A DNA stretch of 11,909 nucleotides from the NCBI GenBank assembly GCA_017958015.1, contig JAGDDM010000106.1, positions 1 through 11,909 on the forward strand. The letters are read 5' to 3'. Below, one piece after another: positions 7,614 to 11,909 of the stretch; positions within the stretch are counted from its first letter, which is position 1, and each line of letters starts with the position of its first letter. The position numbers and the translations under genes are program-made. This stretch comes from Abditibacteriota bacterium (lineage in GTDB: Bacteria; Armatimonadota; UBA5829). The notes under the pieces are model-generated. The model had not been told where the DNA came from. It did no database searches and saw only the letters and a list, made by a program, of their open reading frames with translations.

Positions 7614-8324
7614 TTACTGTTTGGCCTGTTCAACGAGGGAAAGGAGATCGTCAACGGGCAGAACGCAGTTGAGAACGTAATCATCCTTACCGCTCATCTT
7701 CATGGAGACGCTCACGCCGAAAAGTTTACCCTCGGGGGTGAAAATCGGGCTTCCGCCCTGATAATCCGCGTCGCTCTTGTCAAAGATATACAGAGTCCGG
7801 GGCTTCTTGAGCACGGACACAACGGTATCGAAGGAGATTGCCAAAGCATAGTCGGCAAAGCTTCCGAGCCTCTCGGGCCGGAGCATTGTCTCGAAGACCT
7901 CGGCCTTGGCTCCCTTGGCCGGAACCGCAGCCTTGACGCCGGAGGCTTCCTTCAGTTTGATGACCGCGATGCCGAGATCGGTGTCCTTAACCGCCACTTC
8001 CGCGTCAATCTGCTTGCCGTCCGCCATGCGGACCTTGAGGCTCTTGAGTGTGGAGGACTGGACTTCCTCATCGTCGGGAGCGGACACCAGAGATATGGGG
8101 ACCACCAAAAGTCCGGAATCGTCCACCACCGTGGCATCCTCCCGTATCTTCACTTCGGAGGTGGATGAGGAACCGTCGTAGCCGTAGCTCACTTCCAAAA
8201 CCGCCTCGGCGGAGACCACGGATTGACCGATGACGTCCATCGCTTTCCGGGCGTCATCTTTGATGTCCGCGAAAACGGCGGAGCATACAAGAGCGAAAAC
8301 CATAGCGAAAATAATCTTTTTCAT
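7614..8324 (-). CDS. Exported trypsin-fold pseudoprotease (second paralogue)
   Basis: This 236-residue protein has a signal peptide (MKKIIFAMVFALVCSAVFA, cleavage after VFA). It aligns by eye with the protease domain of the HtrA-like protein upstream but lacks the catalytic triad. The His position (TNHHV in the active protein) reads VPISL, with Ser78. The Asp position (ADIAVIKL) reads LGIAVIKL, with Gly118. The Ser position (GSSGGP) reads QGGSP, with Gly190. The fold markers around these sites (VVDDSGLLVV, IAVIKL, SPIFTPEGKLFGV) remain. There is no PDZ domain. It is a paralogue of the preceding gene, sharing a KPR-x-x-Y segment before the dead Ser site. It is unlikely to cleave peptide bonds; a binding or regulatory role is inferred. 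The ATG at 8322-8324 has AGGA 5 nt upstream and lies 11 nt after the preceding stop codon; the TTG five codons upstream would place the ribosome site inside the gene. Confidence 0.85.
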   Translation of the reverse strand: MKKIIFAMVFALVCSAVFADIKDDARKAMDVIGQSVVSAEAVLEVSYGYDGSSSTSEVKIREDATVVDDSGLLVVPISLVSAPDDEEVQSSTLKSLKVRMADGKQIDAEVAVKDTDLGIAVIKLKEASGVKAAVPAKGAKAEVFETMLRPERLGSFADYALAISFDTVVSVLKKPRTLYIFDKSDADYQGGSPIFTPEGKLFGVSVSMKMSGKDDYVLNCVLPVDDLLSLVEQAKQ

Positions 8325-8335
8325 TGTCTTTCCTT

Positions 8336-9052
8336 TCAAAGCGGATTAACCGCGGTTATACCCATGGATTCGGAGCGGATATTGTCCATAGTCAAATTCG
8401 GGTTGATATAGGTGGTCACAAAACCCACGAGTTTGCCGTCAAGAGTGAAAACCGGATTGCCGGGAGTGCTCTTGCCGCCCATGTCCAGCTCTTTGCAGTA
8501 ATACATCTTCCGGGGTTTGGAGAGAACCGCTCCCACGGTGCATGTCCAGGCGGCGAGGCTGTTGTCTCCCCGCGCAGCTTTGGCGCATACGATAAAGTCG
8601 TCGAAAAGGTCCAGGGTGCCGCCCTTCTCCGCGGGAACAACGCCGCTCGGCAGACTCTTTACTTTCAGAACCGCAGTGTCCGTGTCCTTGTCGGTGGAAA
8701 CGATCTCCGCGTCCGCCCGGTCGCCGTTCGGGAAGCGTACCTTGACCGACTTGTAGGAGATGTTCAACTTCATCAGACTTCCCAGTATGCCGCCGAAAAG
8801 ACTCTGCAGAGCCACGGTGGGATCCATAACCATGGCGGAAGTAACGATGGTGCCGTCGGAGTCGGTCACCACGCCGGTGGCGACGATTTCCTCCTCGTTG
8901 CTTTCGGTTTCGCTGTCCATGGCCATGGTCACCTTCGCCACGGCCTCGATGAACACCACGCACTTATCCGCTTTGTCGAATACGTCCTTGGGCGCGGCGA
9001 AACAGGCTCCGCAACAGAGGAGCAATATCAAAATCAACAATTTTCTCATCAT
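8336..9052 (-). CDS. Exported trypsin-fold pseudoprotease (first paralogue)
   Basis: This 238-residue protein starts MMRKLLILILLLCCGACFA, a signal peptide with likely cleavage after CFA. The body follows the HtrA protease-domain pattern: ATGVVTDSDGTIVT (compare GSGVIIDSRGYAVT in the active neighbour), DTDTAVLKV, and GNPVFTLDGKLVGFV (compare SGGPLVNKKGEVVGI). The triad is mostly gone: Met74 stands at the His position, Asp125 is kept, and Pro197 stands at the Ser position. No PDZ domain is present. An insert of about 25 residues after the His site (ALQSLFGGILGSLMK) is hydrophobic and could be an interaction surface. The start overlaps the HtrA-like stop codon as ATGA, with GGAG 5 nt upstream, so the two genes are translationally coupled. 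It is probably a non-catalytic partner or decoy of the active protease; that role is inferred. Confidence 0.86.
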   Translation of the reverse strand: MMRKLLILILLLCCGACFAAPKDVFDKADKCVVFIEAVAKVTMAMDSETESNEEEIVATGVVTDSDGTIVTSAMVMDPTVALQSLFGGILGSLMKLNISYKSVKVRFPNGDRADAEIVSTDKDTDTAVLKVKSLPSGVVPAEKGGTLDLFDDFIVCAKAARGDNSLAAWTCTVGAVLSKPRKMYYCKELDMGGKSTPGNPVFTLDGKLVGFVTTYINPNLTMDNIRSESMGITAVNPL

Positions 9053-10992
9053 TTGAACTCCGTAAACATGGTGCGCACGCCCCGGCGAATCTTAAACACG
9101 TTCTTGCCGGTCATGCCCAAATACTTCTCCAAATCTTTGACGGTGCCTATTTTGTTGCCGTCAACCTCGGTTATCACGTCGCCGGCCTTGAGTCCCGCCA
9201 GAGCCGCCCGTCCGCCGGTGGTGACGCTCTCCACGATGACTCCCTCGCCGGATTCCGCTCCGGAGCCGGGCTTGTTCACGTCGGAAAAAGCGATGTTCCG
9301 GGCGGTAAACTCGAAGAGCTTGCTGATGTACTTGGGATACTCCTTGGCGGGTCTGGGAGCAAGCTCGCTTTCAACCCTGACTTCCGCCTCTTTGCCGTCC
9401 CGGATAATTGCCAGAGTGACGACGGTTCCGGGGGCCATGCGGCGAACGCTGTCGGAAAGAATCCGCTCGTCGCCGGGGTTCTCCGCCTCAATCAAAACGT
9501 TGTTGAAGGCCACGATAACGTCCCCAACCTCAAGACCGCATTCCGACGCCTTGGTGCCGGGATATATGCGGGTGACCAAAAGTCCGCCCCGGGAGTCGAT
9601 ACCCAGAGCCTTGTCCAAATCCTTTGTCATGATTTGGGTTTCGATTCCTATCCAGGGCTTTCTCGCTTCCGTGCCCCCGGAAGTGGCGGTCCGCTCCGCC
9701 AGGTTAATCGCCGCCATCTGCTTTTTGCCGTCTTTGGTGTACTCCAAAAGCGCCATGCCGTCCAGCTTTTCGGCGATTTCCTTCAGTTTCGCCCTGTTTA
9801 CCGCCTTCTCACCGCCAAGAGAGGTTATAACCGCGTTCTCGCCGGGGCCGGGTTTGGCCATGCCCACGGGTCCGCCGGGAAGTACGCCGGTGACGATGAC
9901 GCCATCCCGGGACTCCAGACCCATCTGCTTTTGGCTCATGTAGGTGATGTCGGAACAGGTAATGCCCAGCTTCGTTATCTCACGGGGCACCGACACCGCC
10001 CGCTCCCGCTGAACGGGAGTGAAAGAAATCGTTTTTTCCTCACCGCCCCGGGAAACGACAGCGGCGTGCTCCTTGCCTATGGAAAGGTCGGCGATAAAGC
10101 CGTTGAAGAGGGGCACCTGCTCCCGGAAAGCGATGTCCACGGGCCGGCCGTCAACAGAGAGGATGATATCTCCGGCGGCAAAACCCGCTTTGGCGGCGGG
10201 AGAGTCGGGCAAAACGCCGGAAACGAGGGCGCCCTTCATATCCGCCTGAGTCGCCAGCCTGGGCTGAACATCGAGACCTATCCACGCCCGCTCAACGTCG
10301 CCGGTTGCGATAATGGACTTCGCCACCTTGAACGCCAGATTGGAGGGAATGGCGCCGCCCAGAGCCAGACCTATCTCGTTGATGCCCACTACCTCGCCCT
10401 TTTTGTTTACAAGAGGTCCGCCGGAGGAGCCGTGGTCGATGAAAGCGTCGTGGCCTATCCACCGAACAAGGGTTCCCACTTCCTCACCGTCAAGAGTGAG
10501 CGTCATATAGTCGCCGAACTCCTCGGGAAACATCATCGCCGTATTGCTGACAATGCCCTTGGTGACGGACTGACTGAGAGCCAGGGGCGAGCCCATGGCG
10601 TAGACGGTGTCGCCCACCTTCACCGCGGAAGAATCGCCTATTCGGGCCGTGGGATAGACCCGGCCGTCCGGGAGTTTGATGACCGCTATATCCGCCAGGG
10701 GGTCCGTGCCAACGAGGGACGCGGGGACAACGGTGCTGTCGGTGAGGGTAACGTAGAGCTCCAGAGCGTTCCCCGCCACGTGGTGGTTGGTGACGGCGTA
10801 GCCCCGGGAGTCGATGATTACCCCGCTGCCGAAGGATTCGGACTTAACTTCCCTGCCCTGCTCGCACTCGGAGGATATAACCTTTATGCGAACCAGAGCC
10901 TCTCTGCCGGCGGCGACGCCCTTGGGGAGAGACGAAGCGAAAACCGCTCCGCAGCAGAGAATAAGAGTCAAAACAAACAAAAATCGTTTCAT
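9049..10992 (-). CDS. Exported HtrA/DegP-like serine protease with four PDZ domains
   Basis: This 647-residue protein has a signal peptide (MKRFLFVLTLILCCGAVFA, cleavage after VFA) and so acts outside the cytoplasmic membrane. The trypsin-like domain (about 30-230) has a complete triad: His71 in TNHHV, Asp101 in LADIAVIKL and Ser190 in GSSGGP. Four PDZ-like units follow: about 236-326 (WIGLDVQPRL, AGFAAGDIILSVDG), 338-431 (LGITCSDI, DGVIVTGVLPGGP), 445-542 (WIGIETQ, CGLEVGDVIVAFNN) and 558-647 (FTARNIAFSDV, AGLKAGDVITEVDG). DegP and DegQ have two PDZ domains and DegS one, so this is longer than usual. HtrA proteins degrade or refold damaged envelope proteins. The ATG is chosen at the signal peptide, with GAGG 8 nt upstream; an upstream in-frame TTG lies almost on the -10 box. 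It is the first gene of a six-gene operon. Confidence 0.93.
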   Translation of the reverse strand: MKRFLFVLTLILCCGAVFASSLPKGVAAGREALVRIKVISSECEQGREVKSESFGSGVIIDSRGYAVTNHHVAGNALELYVTLTDSTVVPASLVGTDPLADIAVIKLPDGRVYPTARIGDSSAVKVGDTVYAMGSPLALSQSVTKGIVSNTAMMFPEEFGDYMTLTLDGEEVGTLVRWIGHDAFIDHGSSGGPLVNKKGEVVGINEIGLALGGAIPSNLAFKVAKSIIATGDVERAWIGLDVQPRLATQADMKGALVSGVLPDSPAAKAGFAAGDIILSVDGRPVDIAFREQVPLFNGFIADLSIGKEHAAVVSRGGEEKTISFTPVQRERAVSVPREITKLGITCSDITYMSQKQMGLESRDGVIVTGVLPGGPVGMAKPGPGENAVITSLGGEKAVNRAKLKEIAEKLDGMALLEYTKDGKKQMAAINLAERTATSGGTEARKPWIGIETQIMTKDLDKALGIDSRGGLLVTRIYPGTKASECGLEVGDVIVAFNNVLIEAENPGDERILSDSVRRMAPGTVVTLAIIRDGKEAEVRVESELAPRPAKEYPKYISKLFEFTARNIAFSDVNKPGSGAESGEGVIVESVTTGGRAALAGLKAGDVITEVDGNKIGTVKDLEKYLGMTGKNVFKIRRGVRTMFTEFK

Positions 10993-11000
10993 GGTAAAAA

Positions 11001-11031
11001 CCTCACAAATGCAGTTACTTATATTATAGCA
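11001..11031 (-). promoter_or_regulatory. Extended -10 promoter and ribosome site of the six-gene operon
   Basis: On the minus strand TGCTATAAT (11023-11031) combines a perfect -10 box with the TGn extension. No good -35 box is seen 16-18 bp upstream, which is usual for extended -10 promoters. The start would fall near 11016, leaving a leader of about 24 nt with GAGG at 11001-11004. Confidence 0.75.
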
Positions 11032-11062
11032 CAATACAAACGGAAAACAGCGAAAAAAACCG

Positions 11063-11091
11063 TTGACACAAAAAGATTATTCCGGTATAAT
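11063..11091 (+). promoter_or_regulatory. Consensus sigma70-type promoter of the tRNA-Met gene
   Basis: TTGACA (11063-11068) and TATAAT (11086-11091) are both perfect and are 17 bp apart. The tRNA begins 16 nt after the -10 box, so the 5' leader would be about 9 nt. Such a strong promoter fits a stable-RNA gene. Confidence 0.93.
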
Positions 11092-11106
11092 ATTGAGTGT
11101 TGACAT

Positions 11107-11183
11107 GGCGGAGTACCTCAGCTGGTTAGAGGACCCGGCTCATACCCGGGGCGTCGTCGGTTCGATCCCGACCTCCGCTACCA
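11107..11183 (+). tRNA. tRNA-Met (CAT anticodon), elongator type
   Basis: The 77-nt sequence folds as a standard cloverleaf: acceptor GGCGGAG with CTCCGCT, D stem CCTC with GAGG, anticodon stem CCCGG with CCGGG around the loop CTCATAC, T stem GTCGG with CCGAC and loop TTCGATC, then A73 and an encoded CCA. The anticodon is CAT. Position 1 pairs with 72 as G-U, and the anticodon stem lacks the three G-C pairs of initiator tRNA, so it is not the initiator. The acceptor, ACCA end and A37-C38 loop resemble the elongator tRNA-Met of Bacillus subtilis as I recall it. A lysidine-type tRNA-Ile2 cannot be fully excluded. Confidence 0.95.
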
Positions 11184-11186
11184 CGC

Positions 11187-11222
11187 ATCAAAAAGGCTCC
11201 CTGTCGGGGGCCTTTTTTGATG
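11187..11222 (+). terminator. Intrinsic terminator of tRNA-Met
   Basis: GGCTCCC (11195-11201) pairs with GGGGGCC (11206-11212) around TGTC, with one T-G wobble, and is followed by six T. Flanking A and T runs and ATCA/TGAT extend the stem, so it could also stop transcription from the right. Confidence 0.92.
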
Positions 11223-11228
11223 AATTAA

Positions 11229-11298
11229 TAATGAATAATGAATAGTGAAGTCGCTTCGCTAATGAATAATTGAGGTGTTCGCTTCGCGAACGAATTAT
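11229..11298. repeat. Short AT-rich repeat element with two hairpins
   Basis: TAATGAATAAT occurs twice (11229-11239 and 11260-11270), each copy preceding a hairpin. The first hairpin is AGTGAAG with CTTCGCT (11244-11250 and 11254-11260, loop TCG). The second is GTTCGC with GCGAAC (11277-11282 and 11286-11291, loop TTC), flanked by ATAATT (11266-11271) and AATTAT (11293-11298). It is a non-coding palindromic unit of the kind found dispersed in many genomes of gut anaerobes; only one copy is in this window, so dispersal is inferred. Confidence 0.6.
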
Positions 11299-11303
11299 AT
11301 AAG

Positions 11304-11798
11304 ATGGAGTTCATCAGACTTAGAGACAACAACACCGATATCGAGCGCATGTCCCGCATGGCCACGGAAATCCTCCGGGACTACTACGACCCCATTATCG
11401 GCAAGGAGCAGAACGACTACATGCTGGCCCTGTTCCAGTCGCCGGAGGGAATACGGGACCAGCTCTCCCGCGGCTACCGCTACTACTTCGTCATCGTTGA
11501 CGGTGCCGACGCCGGCTTCACCGCCTTCTATCCCCGCACAGACGGTGTTATGTACCTGAGCAAAATCTATCTATGTAAGACACACCGCGGCAAGGGATAT
11601 TCCCGAAAAATAATAAACTTTATTGTCGATGAGGCGAAAAAGGAAGGCCTTTCCGCCATCGAACTGAACGTCAACAAACACAACCCCTCCGTGGGCCCCT
11701 ACGAAAGCCTGGGTTTCAAACGCATCCGCTCCGAAAAAAACGACATCGGAAACGGGTTTTATATGGACGATTACGTCTACCGCCTCGATATCCTTTAA
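11304..11798 (+). CDS. GNAT family N-acetyltransferase
   Basis: This 164-residue protein fits the GCN5-related acetyltransferase fold, which moves an acetyl group from acetyl-CoA to an amine. The acetyl-CoA binding motif A is YLSKIYLCKTHRGKGYSRK (84-102), where RGKGYS fits R-x-x-G-x-G/A except for a final Ser. Motif B is LNVNKHNPSVGPYESLGFK (121-139), with the Asn and Tyr typical of the family. The substrate cannot be told. The ATG is the only start possible, since an in-frame TGA lies at 11271-11273. No ribosome site stands in front of it; the closest purine-rich run, GAGG at 11272-11275, is too far and sits between the arms of the repeat hairpin. No confident promoter is seen in the gap after the tRNA terminator, so expression signals are unclear. 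Confidence 0.9.
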   Translation: MEFIRLRDNNTDIERMSRMATEILRDYYDPIIGKEQNDYMLALFQSPEGIRDQLSRGYRYYFVIVDGADAGFTAFYPRTDGVMYLSKIYLCKTHRGKGYSRKIINFIVDEAKKEGLSAIELNVNKHNPSVGPYESLGFKRIRSEKNDIGNGFYMDDYVYRLDIL

Positions 11799-11819
11799 CC
11801 CAAACTCCCCCATATAACC

Positions 11820-11838
11820 GCCGCCAGGCGGCATTTTT
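11820..11838 (+). terminator. Intrinsic terminator of the GNAT gene
   Basis: GCCGC (11820-11824) and GCGGC (11828-11832) close a CAG loop and are followed by A and five T. It starts 22 nt after the stop codon of the acetyltransferase. Confidence 0.8.
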
Positions 11839-11867
11839 CCTGTTTTCGGTTTACTTCCTCAAAAATA

Positions 11868-11876
11868 TGCTATAAT
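11868..11876 (+). promoter_or_regulatory. Extended -10 promoter at the right edge
   Basis: TGCTATAAT is the same nine bases as in the promoter of the six-gene operon. No clear -35 box is seen. The expected start, about 7 nt past the box, coincides with the ATG at 11883, so the transcript may have no leader. Confidence 0.65.
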
Positions 11877-11882
11877 ATTATT

Positions 11883-11909
11883 ATGTACTACACCATCAGA
11901 GAAACCTTA
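11883..11909 (+). CDS. Start of a further gene, 3' truncated (possibly GNAT)
   Basis: Only nine codons are visible (MYYTIRETL), open to the window edge. The beginning resembles the first strand of many GNAT acetyltransferases, which commonly read MxYTIRxA, and the preceding gene is a GNAT, but nine residues cannot prove a family. There is no ribosome site, and the ATG sits six bases after the -10 box, so either the mRNA is leaderless or the real start lies further right. Confidence 0.45.

Noticed and set aside
8990..9052. Lipoprotein signal in the first pseudoprotease (CCGAC)
   Set aside because: No L-x-[GA]-C lipobox with proper -3 residue; the A-x-A type site CFA fits signal peptidase I better.
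8324..9943. Plus-strand open frame of 539 codons opposite the protease genes
   Set aside because: It lies antisense to three well-supported genes, has no domain pattern, and its length is explained by the G+C-rich codon use of the opposite strand.
11032..11034. TTG start for the HtrA-like gene 14 codons upstream
   Set aside because: It lies beside the -10 box, upstream of the expected transcription start, and would bury the signal peptide.
9634..11103. Plus-strand open frame of 489 codons opposite the HtrA-like gene
   Set aside because: It is antisense to clear protease and PDZ motifs, runs through both divergent promoters, and has no family resemblance.
11100..11105. Second TTGACA just before the tRNA
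   Set aside because: No -10-like sequence lies 16-18 bp downstream, since that region is inside the tRNA.
11107..11183. Initiator tRNA-fMet
   Set aside because: It has a paired first base (G-U) and lacks the three G-C pairs at the base of the anticodon loop.

Overview
This is bacterial DNA. Spot counts give about 60% G+C in most genes (37 of 60 bases at 6061-6120) and less in the ATPase gene (22 of 60 at 1261-1320) and part of the UGSC-like gene (23 of 60 at 3061-3120). Consensus sigma70-type promoters, AGG-type ribosome sites, a tRNA with encoded CCA, and a type I glutamine synthetase followed at once by an ANTAR antiterminator protein suggest an anaerobe of the Clostridia/Bacillota type or a similar gut or rumen lineage. 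Phylum cannot be fixed from the window.

Layout. Plus strand, 1-1092: the 3' end of glnA, an ANTAR-domain regulator and a strong terminator that can serve both directions. Minus strand, 1114-2304: a stand-alone AAA_14/DUF4143 ATPase with its own promoter, which is overlapped by a perfect 14-bp inverted repeat. Minus strand, 2428-10992: six tightly packed genes that look like one operon read from an extended -10 promoter at 11023-11031. In transcription order they are an exported HtrA-like protease with four PDZ domains, two paralogous exported trypsin-fold proteins that have lost catalytic residues, an exported GH36 alpha-galactosidase-like protein with LRR, fibronectin III and OB-like tails, an exported UGSC-like protein with Cys in place of Sec, and a small two-helix membrane protein with a zinc-ribbon-like tail. 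Plus strand, 11063-11909: a tRNA-Met gene with a perfect consensus promoter and terminator, a short AT-rich repeat with two hairpins, a GNAT acetyltransferase, a terminator, and the first nine codons of a further gene just behind an extended -10 box.

How it may work together. glnA and the ANTAR protein are a nitrogen-assimilation pair. The six-gene operon is the unusual part. Five of its six products carry signal peptides, and gene junctions of -4 to +11 nt imply coupled translation. It joins envelope protein quality control (one active protease, two dead paralogues) to an exported glycosidase and an exported thiol protein. I do not recognise this combination as a described system; its joint function is inference.

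The only gap over 300 nt without a protein gene is 10993-11303. It holds the divergent promoters, the tRNA, its terminator and the repeat.
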